From contig CAZDVP010000003.1 of NCBI GenBank assembly GCA_964508865.1, forward strand, positions 1-52,582: DNA of 52,582 bases. Reading direction: 5' to 3'. The translations under genes and the position numbers were made by a program. How positions within the stretch are numbered: the first letter of the stretch is position 1; each line of letters begins with the position of its first letter. The notes under the pieces were generated by a model. It did not search any database, was not told where the DNA came from, and worked only from the letters and a program-made list of their open reading frames with translations. This document shows positions 18,042 through 26,526 of the stretch, piece by piece. This DNA comes from UBA3263 sp964508865 (lineage in GTDB: Bacteria > Bacteroidota > Bacteroidia > Bacteroidales > Muribaculaceae).

Positions 18042-19004
18042 ATGGCTATACCCAAGTTTTTGCGCAACGTTTTTGGCGGCAACGACGTTGATTCAGAAGT
18101 TGATTTCGACGACCTCGACCGCCCCACCCCGTCGGAGCCCGCTGCCGAGGCTCCTTCCGCGCCGGCCGCCGCAGTGGCCGCCGCCGATATTCCCGCCGAG
18201 CTGCTCGATGCCATAGCGTCGGTTATCAACGGCCAGCTGCCCCCTATGGTGGCCCAATGCATCAACCCGGAAGCTCAGCGCGCCTACCTGGCCGCGCAGT
18301 TGGGCGAGCCGCTGGCGCAGTTTGCCGAATCGCTCAAGGCAAAGGCAGTTAGCGAACTGACCGGCGACCGCGCAAAAATGCAGGCAGAGCTCGAAGATTT
18401 GCGCGCTCGCCGCAAGGAGGTGACCGACAAGCGCGAGGAGCAAAAGGCCGCCCTGCTGTCGGAGCAGCGCCAGCGCCGCGCGCTGAGCGACCGCAACCGC
18501 GACCTTGAGGCAAAAATCGACGAACTCGACTCGCAAATCGAGCAACACAAACTGACTATAGCCTCGCTGATGAACAAAATGCGTGTTGCCGAAGTGACCG
18601 ACGGCGATGCCGCCGCCCTGCGCCAGGACCTGGCGGCAGTCAATGCCGAACTTTCGGCCAAAAACGACGAAATAGCCGCGCTCACCACCCGGATTCAGCA
18701 GCTGGAAACCGAGGCCGCAGTTGCCGCCTCGCTCGAGCAGCGCCGCGAAGCCCAGGGTGAACCCGACGAACAGCCCGCCGCAGCAGCCGATAAGCCCAAA
18801 CGCCGCCGCGGACCGCGCCGCCCCAAAGCGCCCGCCTATGACCCCGAAAACGATGCGTCGGCCGACCTCGACAGCGTTGACTGGTTGCTGCCCGGCGGAG
18901 TGCCGGCCGGTCATCAGCCCCATGTTGCCGACCCCGACTTCGGCTATCAGCCGCCTAAACACACTCCCGCACCAGATTCCGACGCCCAGCTAACTCTTTT
19001 TTGA
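18042..19004 (+). CDS. coiled-coil protein with C-terminal sliding-clamp-like motif
   Basis: 320 residues, no signal peptide, not recognised as a named family. The N-terminal 60 residues are acidic and Ala/Pro-rich; about 70-110 is a short helical region; 110-240 is a long charged coiled coil; 255-275 is a basic stretch (KRRRGPRRPK); the last 50 residues are disordered and end exactly with DAQLTLF. QLTLF fits the beta-clamp-binding pentapeptide (consensus QL[SD]LF), also found at extreme C-termini of clamp-binding proteins such as Pol II. The basic patch could bind nucleic acid. It is the first gene of an operon with dpp4 (1-bp gap), miaA and a DUF4421 gene. A replication or repair role is inference only. 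Confidence 0.8.
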   Translation: MAIPKFLRNVFGGNDVDSEVDFDDLDRPTPSEPAAEAPSAPAAAVAAADIPAELLDAIASVINGQLPPMVAQCINPEAQRAYLAAQLGEPLAQFAESLKAKAVSELTGDRAKMQAELEDLRARRKEVTDKREEQKAALLSEQRQRRALSDRNRDLEAKIDELDSQIEQHKLTIASLMNKMRVAEVTDGDAAALRQDLAAVNAELSAKNDEIAALTTRIQQLETEAAVAASLEQRREAQGEPDEQPAAAADKPKRRRGPRRPKAPAYDPENDASADLDSVDWLLPGGVPAGHQPHVADPDFGYQPPKHTPAPDSDAQLTLF

Positions 19005-19005
19005 C

Positions 19006-21189
19006 ATGAAACGTATTCTCTGCAGCGCACTGATCGCAGCTTCCGCTCTCTTTGGCTCAGCAACGGTGAACCCGTCTGACCTTGAGGACTATGTTTATCC
19101 CAACAACGCAACCGCCTCGGCCGCGATGAACTTTATGCCCGACGGCAAAAGCTACCTCAAACTCAGCGCCGACGGCAAGAACATTGGCCGCTACGATGTT
19201 GCCACCGGCAATCTGATCGACAATATTTTCGACACTTCGAAAACCAGAGGCGACAAAAAACTCGACCGCATCAGCAGCTACACTGTTAGTCCCGACGGCT
19301 CGCTGCTGCTGGTCTATAAGGACAAACAGCCGATTTATCGCCGCACCTTCCGCGCCGAATACTATATTTTCGACATCAAACGCAACACTCTGAAGCCGCT
19401 TTCGGTCGAGCACCCCTATCAGCAGTCGCCGGTGGTTAGCCCCGACGGCCGCATGATTGCCTTTATGGGCGCCGACAACAACATCTACGTCCACAAAGTT
19501 GACTACGGCTCGGAAGTGGCCGTGACCACCGACGGCAAGGTCAACTCGGTTATCAACGGTGTGCCCGACTGGGTTTATGAGGAAGAGTTTTCGACCAGCC
19601 GTTCAATGGAATGGGCACCCGACAACTCGATGCTCTGCTATCTGAAATACGACGAAAGCCGGGTTCCCGCCTTTTCGTTCACCGAATATGAAGGCGCCTG
19701 CCAGCCCAAAACGCAGTTCAGCCTCTATCCGGGCCAGTACACGTATAAATATCCCGTTGCCGGCGAACCGAACTCGAAGGTCACACTGCATAGCTACGAC
19801 GTTGAAACCCGCAAGACAAAGCAAATAGACCTGCCTGCCGGCGACATTGAATATATTCCGCGCATTCACTTCGGACCGACCGCATCGCAGCTGATTGTTT
19901 TGACCCTCAACCGCGAGCAGAACCGCCTGGACTTCTATAGCGTGAACCCGCGCTCGACCGTGGCCACCCAGATTCATCAGGAAAAGAGCGAAACCTGGGT
20001 TCGCCCCGAGGCTTATCAGGCCGTAACCTACCTGCCCGACGCAATGGTTATTTTCTCGGACCGCACCGGCTGGAGCCACCTCTATCGCCTGGCCTATAAC
20101 GGCAACGACCTGGGCGCGCTCACCTCGGGCGAGTTCGACGTTACGGGCTTTTTCGGCTACACGGCCGACGGCTCGTATTACTACCAGTCGACCTCGGCCG
20201 GCCCGATTAACCGCGTGATAACCAAGGTTAATCCCCGCAAAAAAACCAGCCAGGTCGTCACCCCTGCGGCCGGCTGGTCGGCCGCAACATTCGCCCCGGG
20301 CAATGAATACTATATTCTCTACCACTCGTCGGCCACCCAGCCGCCGGTGTTCACTCTGGTTTCAACCGCCAAGGATAAAACCTTGCGCACCCTTGAAGAT
20401 AACGCCGCAGTTGCCGCCCGCTTCGCATCGGCTCCCAAGCGCGAGTTCTTCACCTTCAAGGCTCTGGGCCGCGAGTTCAACGCCTATCTGATCAAACCCG
20501 CCAACTTCGACCCCTCGCGCAAATATCCGGTGATTATGAACCAATACAGCGGCCCAGGCTCGCAGGAAGTTACCAACCGCTGGAGCATTGACTGGCCGCA
20601 ATATTTTGCCGAGCAGGGCTATGTTATTGCCTGCGTCGACGGCCTCGGCACCGGCGGACGCGGCCGCGAATTCGAGCAGTGCGTCTACAAGAATCTCGGC
20701 TACTACGAAACCCAGAGCCAGGATGCGCTGCTGGCCTACCTTCAGGCGCAGCCCTGGGCCGACGCCAACCGCATCGGCATTTATGGCTGGAGCTTCGGCG
20801 GCTACGAATCGCTGATGGCTGCCTCGGGCGGCGCCCCGTATGCGGCCGCCGTGGCTGTTGCTCCGGTAACCTCCTGGCGCTACTACGACACTATCTACGC
20901 CGAGCGCTACATGTCAACCCCTCAGGCCAACGCCGAGGGCTACGACCGCTCCGCGCCCATCAACCGGGTGGCGAAAATGAACTGCCCGCTGCTGCTGATG
21001 CACGGCACCGCCGACGACAACGTTCACCTGTCGAACACCATGGAGCTGACCGCTCGCCTGATCGGCGCCAACCGCATGCCGCAGATGCTGCTCTTCCCCA
21101 ACATGAACCATTCTATCAACGGTTGCAACACCCGCTCGGTGGTGTATGCCCGCATGCTGGAATTCTTCAATGCCAACCTCCGGAAATAA
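19006..21189 (+). CDS. dipeptidyl peptidase IV (S9 family)
   Basis: 727 residues, close to the usual DPP IV length. A signal peptide (MKRILCSALIAASALFGSA) predicts periplasmic or surface location. The N-terminal propeller carries DWVYEEEF (188-195), whose Glu pair binds the substrate amino terminus; the C-terminal hydrolase domain has Ser596 in GWSFGGY, Asp670 in HGTADDNVH and His702 in NMNHSI, a complete triad. It removes Xaa-Pro or Xaa-Ala dipeptides, fitting a lifestyle of peptide use together with the secreted proteases. The Phe in GWSFGGY replaces the more usual Tyr. The 3' end overlaps miaA by 20 bp. Confidence 0.95.
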   Translation: MKRILCSALIAASALFGSATVNPSDLEDYVYPNNATASAAMNFMPDGKSYLKLSADGKNIGRYDVATGNLIDNIFDTSKTRGDKKLDRISSYTVSPDGSLLLVYKDKQPIYRRTFRAEYYIFDIKRNTLKPLSVEHPYQQSPVVSPDGRMIAFMGADNNIYVHKVDYGSEVAVTTDGKVNSVINGVPDWVYEEEFSTSRSMEWAPDNSMLCYLKYDESRVPAFSFTEYEGACQPKTQFSLYPGQYTYKYPVAGEPNSKVTLHSYDVETRKTKQIDLPAGDIEYIPRIHFGPTASQLIVLTLNREQNRLDFYSVNPRSTVATQIHQEKSETWVRPEAYQAVTYLPDAMVIFSDRTGWSHLYRLAYNGNDLGALTSGEFDVTGFFGYTADGSYYYQSTSAGPINRVITKVNPRKKTSQVVTPAAGWSAATFAPGNEYYILYHSSATQPPVFTLVSTAKDKTLRTLEDNAAVAARFASAPKREFFTFKALGREFNAYLIKPANFDPSRKYPVIMNQYSGPGSQEVTNRWSIDWPQYFAEQGYVIACVDGLGTGGRGREFEQCVYKNLGYYETQSQDALLAYLQAQPWADANRIGIYGWSFGGYESLMAASGGAPYAAAVAVAPVTSWRYYDTIYAERYMSTPQANAEGYDRSAPINRVAKMNCPLLLMHGTADDNVHLSNTMELTARLIGANRMPQMLLFPNMNHSINGCNTRSVVYARMLEFFNANLRK

Positions 21190-22084
21190 GCCTCTGATTG
21201 TAATTACCGGCCCGACGGCCTGCGGCAAAACGCGCCGCTCGGTGGAACTGGCCCGCGCCCTGAATCCGGCCGAAATAGTGTCGGCCGACTCGCGTCAGGT
21301 CTATCGCTCCATGGATCTCGGAACGGGCAAGGACCTTGATGAATACGGCTCTACGCTCTACCACCTCATCGACATCTGCCCGGCCGGCACGAAATATAAC
21401 CTCTTTGAATATCTGCGCGACGCCAACAGCGCCATCGACGACATCGAGGCTCGCGGTGCGCGCCCGATAGTTTGCGGCGGCACGGGGCTCTACGTTGAAT
21501 CGCTCGTTAACGGTCTGCGCCTGCCCCCGGTGCCCGAAAACCCGGAGCTGCGCGCTTCGCTCCGGGGGCTGGAACTGCCGGAGCTGACAGCCATGCTGGC
21601 CTCTATGAAGGCGCTCCATAACACCACCGACGTCGACACTCCAGCCCGCGCAATCCGCGCCATAGAAATCCAGACCTACTATGCCGCCCACCCCGAGGCA
21701 GCAACCGCCGCGCGCCCCAATCCGCGCCCGGCAGTGATTATCGGGCTGAACATTGAGCGCGACCTGCGCCGCCGGCACATAACCGAGCGTCTGCACCAGC
21801 GCCTCGACGCCGGCATGGTCAACGAAGTGCGCGCGCTGCTCGATTCGGGCATCAGCCCCGACGACCTTATATATTATGGTCTGGAATATAAGTTCCTTAC
21901 GCTCTATGCAATCGGCCAACTTTCGTTCAACGAAATGACCTCCGGACTCGAAATCGCCATACACCAGTTTGCCAAACGCCAGATGACCTGGTTCCGCGGA
22001 ATGGAACGCCGCGGCCACAAGATTCACTGGCTCGAATTCAACGACCCCGACTTTCTCGAAAAAGCTCTGACCATTATCGGATGA
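21170..22084 (+). CDS. miaA: tRNA dimethylallyltransferase
   Basis: 304 residues from the ATG at 21170, preferred over the ATG at 21146 because the P-loop then sits at the usual distance from the start. Motifs: GPTACGKT (P-loop; Ala-Ser is more usual than Ala-Cys), SADSRQVYR, GGTGLYV and FAKRQMTWFR near the C-terminus. It adds a dimethylallyl group to A37 of tRNAs reading UNN codons. It overlaps dpp4 by 20 bp and the next gene by 4 bp (ATGA), so it is translationally coupled to both. Bacteroidetes often carry two miaA copies; only one is seen here. Confidence 0.94.
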   Translation: MPTSGNKPLIVITGPTACGKTRRSVELARALNPAEIVSADSRQVYRSMDLGTGKDLDEYGSTLYHLIDICPAGTKYNLFEYLRDANSAIDDIEARGARPIVCGGTGLYVESLVNGLRLPPVPENPELRASLRGLELPELTAMLASMKALHNTTDVDTPARAIRAIEIQTYYAAHPEAATAARPNPRPAVIIGLNIERDLRRRHITERLHQRLDAGMVNEVRALLDSGISPDDLIYYGLEYKFLTLYAIGQLSFNEMTSGLEIAIHQFAKRQMTWFRGMERRGHKIHWLEFNDPDFLEKALTIIG

Positions 22085-23238
22085 AACACTTTCTGCTCAT
22101 TCTGCTGACCCTGGTTGGCGTGGCCACTGCCAACGCCATGCCCGACCTCGAATCGGAATTCGAATCGTTCGGCGCGGACGAAAGCGAGGACTCAATTCAG
22201 GTTCCGCTCCATGGCAACTGGGTGCAGCAACTCTGGCAAACCGGATTCCACATCAACGACCCGCGCATTCGCTATCCGCGTTTTCCAAAGTTCTGCCTCA
22301 AGGTCTATAACTGGGGCGACCGGGTGTTTAATTCCTACGACCCCAACTATGTTGTTTCGACCGGCAAGAACTGGAAAGTTACGGTCGACGCCGTCGGCTC
22401 CATGCAAAGCTACGGCTACCTGTTCAGCGGCCTGCCGGGCAGCCCCGAGGCCAACACCGTTACCATGCGCTCCAACATCGGTTATGACCTGGGCGTTCAC
22501 ATCAATTTTATGGCGGTGAGCGTGGGCTACACATGGAACATGAACAAGCTCACCAACTTCCACGATTCCCCGCGCTCAACCTTTTCATTCTCGTTCACCT
22601 GCGCGCGTTTCTCGGTTGAGCTGCTCAACCAAAAACTCGAAGGCAACACTTATCTGAGCCGCTTCAGTTCCTATAACGACGGCCGGCAGATCCACATCGA
22701 CCTGCCTAACACCCGCCGCAACACTTTTTCAATCAACGGATTTTACTTTCTCAACCATAACCACTACTCGCAGGCCGCGGCCTACTGTTTTTCAAAATAT
22801 CAGAAACGGAGCGCCGGCACCTGGCTGGTTGGCGCGCGCTATGCCAAGCAGTTCGTTCAGATCGACTTCACCGAACTGCCCTCTGAAGTGCTGGCCCACA
22901 AGCCCGAGGCCCTGCAACTGCTCAACCAGTTCAGCTTCCACAACATCGAGGCCCAGGGCGGCTATGCCTACAACGCCGTTATGCCTCATAACTGGCTCTT
23001 TAACATAACCGTTCTGCAGGGGCTCGGCTATCGCCGCTCCATTATCGAGCGCGACCGCAAGAACCTTTCCGAACAGATTGCGGCCTCAATCGACGGCCGC
23101 CTCGGCTTCACCTACAACCACCGAGCCTTTTTCGCCCACGCCGACATCAAAGCCAATCTCTCCTTCCTCTTCAACGCCGGCTACTCCTTCCTCATGTCCT
23201 CCCAGCAGGCCCAACTCCTCCTCGGCGTCCGCTTCTAA
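22081..23238 (+). CDS. DUF4421 family outer-membrane-like protein
   Basis: 385 residues with signal peptide (MKHFLLILLTLVGVATANA), then alternating amphipathic beta segments up to a C-terminal Phe (LLLGVRF), as in outer-membrane beta barrels. The pattern (NWGDRVFNSYDPNYVV, then GYDLGVHINFMAVSVGY) is that of DUF4421 proteins, whose function is unknown. It is the last gene of the 18042-23238 operon, overlapping miaA by ATGA. No hairpin with a T-run follows directly; the repeats that come next are discussed as regulatory sites. Confidence 0.82.
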   Translation: MKHFLLILLTLVGVATANAMPDLESEFESFGADESEDSIQVPLHGNWVQQLWQTGFHINDPRIRYPRFPKFCLKVYNWGDRVFNSYDPNYVVSTGKNWKVTVDAVGSMQSYGYLFSGLPGSPEANTVTMRSNIGYDLGVHINFMAVSVGYTWNMNKLTNFHDSPRSTFSFSFTCARFSVELLNQKLEGNTYLSRFSSYNDGRQIHIDLPNTRRNTFSINGFYFLNHNHYSQAAAYCFSKYQKRSAGTWLVGARYAKQFVQIDFTELPSEVLAHKPEALQLLNQFSFHNIEAQGGYAYNAVMPHNWLFNITVLQGLGYRRSIIERDRKNLSEQIAASIDGRLGFTYNHRAFFAHADIKANLSFLFNAGYSFLMSSQQAQLLLGVRF

Positions 23239-23253
23239 TCCCGCAGGTTGCAA

Positions 23254-23275
23254 AAATGTGGGAAGTATCACATTT
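23254..23275. promoter_or_regulatory. CRP-like palindrome, unit 1
   Basis: AAATGTGG-N6-TCACATTT, one mismatch from a perfect palindrome. It is embedded in a longer imperfect inverted repeat (23246-23283, GGTTG and CAACC ends). It resembles the CRP/FNR-type site AAATGTGA-N6-TCACATTT; its centre is 32 bp from that of unit 2. Confidence 0.6.
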
Positions 23276-23285
23276 TTCCAACCAC

Positions 23286-23307
23286 AAATGTGAGAAATAT
23301 CACATTT
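23286..23307. promoter_or_regulatory. CRP-like palindrome, unit 2
   Basis: AAATGTGA-GAAATA-TCACATTT: both 8-base arms are identical to the E. coli CRP consensus arms. The centre lies about 58-61 bp before the predicted transcription start of the ATPase gene, a class I activator position. Confidence 0.65.
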
Positions 23308-23343
23308 TTCTAACATAAGGCTTCGTATTTCGGTTTCTTTTCG

Positions 23344-23351
23344 TATCTTTG
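23344..23351 (+). promoter_or_regulatory. -7 box of the AAA/DUF4143 ATPase gene
   Basis: TATCTTTG fits TAnnTTTG, 24 bp before the ATG at 23376. A possible weak -33 is TTCG at 23322-23325. Confidence 0.6.
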
Positions 23352-23375
23352 CTCCCGATAAATAATCGAAAAACT

Positions 23376-24716
23376 ATGGAAATTTTCAGAGAAATAACCG
23401 CAAAGTTAGAACAGTGGAGAACATCCGACGACCGGCGACCATTGATAATTCAGGGAGCGCGCCAGATTGGCAAGACCTGGATTATGAAGAGGTTCGGCGA
23501 AGAATATTACCAAAATACCGCCTACTTCAACTTTGAAGCCAGCCCCGAACTCCGAAATGAGTTTGCAACCACAAAAGACCCCGCCAGGATAATCAATATC
23601 CTCAGCCTATATTGCTCCTTCCCAATTATTGCTGAGAACACTCTCATCATTTTTGACGAAATTCAGGAATGCCCTGATGCACTTAACTCCCTGAAATACT
23701 TCAGCGAGGAAGCCCCGCAATATCACATCATGGCGGCGGGGTCCCTACTCGGCGTGGCAATCCACAACCACAGTGGCTTCCCGGTCGGAAAGGTCGATTT
23801 CCTGCATATGTATCCGATAACCTTTCGCGAGTACCTCCGGGCGATCGACAATAAAACAGTTGATTACATCGATAGCCTGAAATCTATCGGGCCATTACCG
23901 GCAATCATTACCGGGAGACTTTGGGAAGCATTTCGTCAATACGAAATATGCGGCGGGATGCCCAAGGCGGCTGTTGCGTCAATCGAGCGCAAAGGAAATG
24001 ACGCAATAAGCAAAGAACTGGATGCGATTTTGACCTCATATCATTTCGATTTTTCAAAGCATACAACTGCCCCTGAATTTCCCAAAATAGCAGCCGTATG
24101 GCAATCAATGCCCTCACAGCTGGCAAAAGAAAACCGCAAGTTCATTTACAAGGTTGTGAAACCCGGTGCGCGTGCACGCGAGTATGAAGACGCAATTTCC
24201 TGGCTTCGCGAAGCCGGCCTGGTATACCAGATTTTTTCCATTACAAAACCGGGGCTTCCACTGAGCGCCTACGACGAACTGAACGCTTTCAAATTATATA
24301 TGCTCGATACCGGCCTACTTCGGTCTTTGGCAAAACTGCCGCCCGAAATATTCACCGGAAATGAAACAGCAATTTATTCAGAATTTAAAGGAGCATTGAC
24401 TGAAAACATTGTTGCGCAAGCTTTGGTTGCGCAAGCTTTCCAAATTCCCCGATACTGGACATCAAACGGCATTGCGGAGATTGATTTCGTGATTCAAACC
24501 GGGTTCAAAATTCTGCCGGTAGAAGTCAAAAGCTCGACCAATACGGCAGGGAAAAGCCTATCGGTCTATATTGGTAAATATCAACCGGAAACAGCCCTGA
24601 TTTTCTCTGCCAAAGAACTATCCTTATCCCGGTCAGCCAACAATACCACAAAAATCCTGAACGTTCCACTCCCTCTGATTGACTGGCTTCCGCAATTTCT
24701 CAACCTCCTAAAATAA
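23376..24716 (+). CDS. AAA ATPase with DUF4143 domain
   Basis: 446 residues from the ATG at 23376. The N-terminal AAA_14 domain has Walker A GARQIGKT (27-34) and Walker B LIIFDEIQ (about 90-97); the C-terminal DUF4143 part ends in a nuclease-like pattern, EIDFVIQTG followed by LPVEVKSS, similar to the (E/D)...ExK core of PD-(D/E)XK folds. The role of this widespread family is unknown; it is often found in variable genomic regions. Codon use is more AT-rich than the neighbours, consistent with transfer. It stands alone, with its own promoter, the two CRP-like sites upstream and a terminator downstream. Confidence 0.88.
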   Translation: MEIFREITAKLEQWRTSDDRRPLIIQGARQIGKTWIMKRFGEEYYQNTAYFNFEASPELRNEFATTKDPARIINILSLYCSFPIIAENTLIIFDEIQECPDALNSLKYFSEEAPQYHIMAAGSLLGVAIHNHSGFPVGKVDFLHMYPITFREYLRAIDNKTVDYIDSLKSIGPLPAIITGRLWEAFRQYEICGGMPKAAVASIERKGNDAISKELDAILTSYHFDFSKHTTAPEFPKIAAVWQSMPSQLAKENRKFIYKVVKPGARAREYEDAISWLREAGLVYQIFSITKPGLPLSAYDELNAFKLYMLDTGLLRSLAKLPPEIFTGNETAIYSEFKGALTENIVAQALVAQAFQIPRYWTSNGIAEIDFVIQTGFKILPVEVKSSTNTAGKSLSVYIGKYQPETALIFSAKELSLSRSANNTTKILNVPLPLIDWLPQFLNLLK

Positions 24717-24724
24717 TATAACAA

Positions 24725-24761
24725 GGTCGCGCCGGTGATTGGCGCGACCCTGTTTATTTTT
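24725..24761. terminator. bidirectional terminator between convergent genes
   Basis: Nine-bp stem GGTCGCGCC / GGCGCGACC with a 7-base loop; T-rich on the plus-strand side (TGTTTATTTTT) and also on the minus-strand side. It serves both the ATPase gene and the phosphofructokinase gene. Confidence 0.85.
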
Positions 24762-24780
24762 GAAACAAAGGGGGGGAGGG

Positions 24781-26430
24781 TTATTTGTCGAGGTGTTCGT
24801 AGCGGAGGGTGGCGGTGCACTGGTCGCAGACTTCGGAGGGGCCGAAGTACTGGATGGGGCCGGGATACATGTAGGCGGTTTCCTTGGCCCAGGTGGCACG
24901 CTTGGCGGCGAAGCGCTGGAAGGGAGTGCCGTTGAGGTCAACGAGTGCCTTCTGGATAACGGGCTTCATTTCGCCGTGGCGACGCTCCATGTTCATCATC
25001 ATGGTGATGGGTATGCCGCCGGCAATCCACTGAACCGAAGGAGCAACCAGATTGCGAACGGAGCTCATATAGCCGGTAACGCCTGCGTTGATGAGCATAG
25101 CGGCGTTGTAGCCGAGAGCGTAGCAATAGTCAGCGTCGAAGTTCGAGGGGTCGGCGCAGCGGCCTTCGTAGCCGAAGAAGTGATATTGAGTGGCGAATTT
25201 GCCGCTGTAGTTGCCGCGGGCCTTCATTTCGGCCAGGCGTTTGCCAACCATTTCGCCGAGGAGTTTTTCGGTTTCGATGAGCGATACCTGAACGTTGCCG
25301 TGGGGGTCGCGGTCGAGCGAGAGCTGACGGGCCACGCCGGCGGGCAGGGCTTCGTAGATTGCGGAGTTTGCGGGCGAGAGCTGGGCAATAATCCAGTTGC
25401 GCTGGTTTTCGTTGCCTTCAATGGCTGCGAATTCGTCGCCTTTGGCAGCGAGCAGGTCGTTGAGTTCGGCAATGAGGCTCTTCATTGCGGGAATGAACTC
25501 GATGAGGCCTTCGGGAATGAGCACGGTGCCGAAGTTGTTGCCGTTGGCGGCGCGGGCTGCAACGATGTCGGCAATGTAGTTAACAATGTCCTGAAGAGTC
25601 TGGTTCTTGGCCTCGACTTCTTCGGAAATGATGCAGACGTTGGGCTGAACCTGCAGGGCGCATTCCAGAGCGATGTGGCTGGCCGAGCGACCCATCAGTT
25701 TGATGAAGTGCCAGTATTTTTTAGCCGAGTTGCAGTCGCGCTGAATGTTGCCGATAACTTCCGAGTAAACCTTGGTTGCGGTGTCGAAGCCAAACGAGGT
25801 TTCGATCAGGTCGTTTTTCAGGTCGCCGTCGATGGTCTTGGGGCAGCCAATAACCTGAACGCCGGCGTTGATGGCCTTATAGTATTCGGCCAGAACGGCG
25901 GCATTTGTGTTGGAGTCGTCGCCGCCAATGATAACCAGAGCCTTGATGTCGAGCTGCTTGAGGATTTCCAGACCCTTGTCGAACTGCTCTTTCTTCTCGA
26001 GTTTGGTGCGTCCTGAGCCGATGATGTCGAAGCCGCCGGTGTTGCGATATTCGTCGATGATTTCAGAAGTCAGTTCAATATACTGGTGGTCAACGAAACC
26101 GCCGGGGCCCATGAGGAAGCCATAGAGTTTCGATTCCTTGTTGATTTTCTTTATGCCGTCAAAAAGGCCGCAGATAACGTTGTGGCCGCCGGGAGCCTGA
26201 CCGCCGGAAAGGATAACGCCCACGTTAACGGGCTTGCCAACGGTGGGGTTGGTTTTTTCGAAGGTGAGTTCAGGAAGGCCATAGGTGTTGGGAAACAAAG
26301 CCTTGATTTCTTCCTGATTGGCTACGGACTGGGTGGGTTTACCCATTTTGGCTACAACGGCACCGGTGAGGGTCAGCGGGAGTTTAGGCTGATAAGTGGC
26401 GCGAGCCTGCTGCAATGCACTCTTTTTCAT
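24781..26430 (-). CDS. pfp: diphosphate-fructose-6-phosphate 1-phosphotransferase (PPi-PFK)
   Basis: 549 residues, the size of long PPi-dependent phosphofructokinases. Motifs: GGQAPGGHN (76-84), GGDDSNTNA from 169 and PKTIDGD (197-203), plus MGRSASHIALE. The second Asp in GGDD, where ATP enzymes have Gly, is the known marker for pyrophosphate use. It phosphorylates fructose-6-phosphate with PPi, reversibly, in glycolysis/gluconeogenesis, which suits an anaerobic fermenter. It is monocistronic with a -7 box 41 bp upstream. Confidence 0.95.
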   Translation of the reverse strand: MKKSALQQARATYQPKLPLTLTGAVVAKMGKPTQSVANQEEIKALFPNTYGLPELTFEKTNPTVGKPVNVGVILSGGQAPGGHNVICGLFDGIKKINKESKLYGFLMGPGGFVDHQYIELTSEIIDEYRNTGGFDIIGSGRTKLEKKEQFDKGLEILKQLDIKALVIIGGDDSNTNAAVLAEYYKAINAGVQVIGCPKTIDGDLKNDLIETSFGFDTATKVYSEVIGNIQRDCNSAKKYWHFIKLMGRSASHIALECALQVQPNVCIISEEVEAKNQTLQDIVNYIADIVAARAANGNNFGTVLIPEGLIEFIPAMKSLIAELNDLLAAKGDEFAAIEGNENQRNWIIAQLSPANSAIYEALPAGVARQLSLDRDPHGNVQVSLIETEKLLGEMVGKRLAEMKARGNYSGKFATQYHFFGYEGRCADPSNFDADYCYALGYNAAMLINAGVTGYMSSVRNLVAPSVQWIAGGIPITMMMNMERRHGEMKPVIQKALVDLNGTPFQRFAAKRATWAKETAYMYPGPIQYFGPSEVCDQCTATLRYEHLDK

Positions 26431-26470
26431 ATGAAATGTGATAGAATTATTGGGTTAGTTTATTTAGGTG

Positions 26471-26478
26471 CAAATTTA
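26471..26478 (-). promoter_or_regulatory. -7 box of the PPi-PFK gene
   Basis: Reads TAAATTTG on the minus strand. A weak -33 (TTCG, 26501-26498) lies 19 bp upstream. Confidence 0.55.
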
Positions 26479-26526
26479 CAAAATAAATTTGTTATACCGA
26501 AATATCCACCTTATTTTTGAGCCACA

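Noticed and set aside
23246..23307. CRISPR repeats or terminator for the DUF4421 gene
   Set aside because: Only two units without a proper spacer, and the hairpins have short T runs and mismatches; the 22-bp CRP-like symmetry explains them better.
24766..24780. Seven-G run after the phosphofructokinase stop
   Set aside because: It is beyond the stop codon between convergent genes and not in a promoter, so no phase-variation role is evident.
24739..26016. Long open plus-strand frame opposite the phosphofructokinase gene
   Set aside because: Gly/Val-rich antisense translation of a conserved GC-rich gene; no family similarity.
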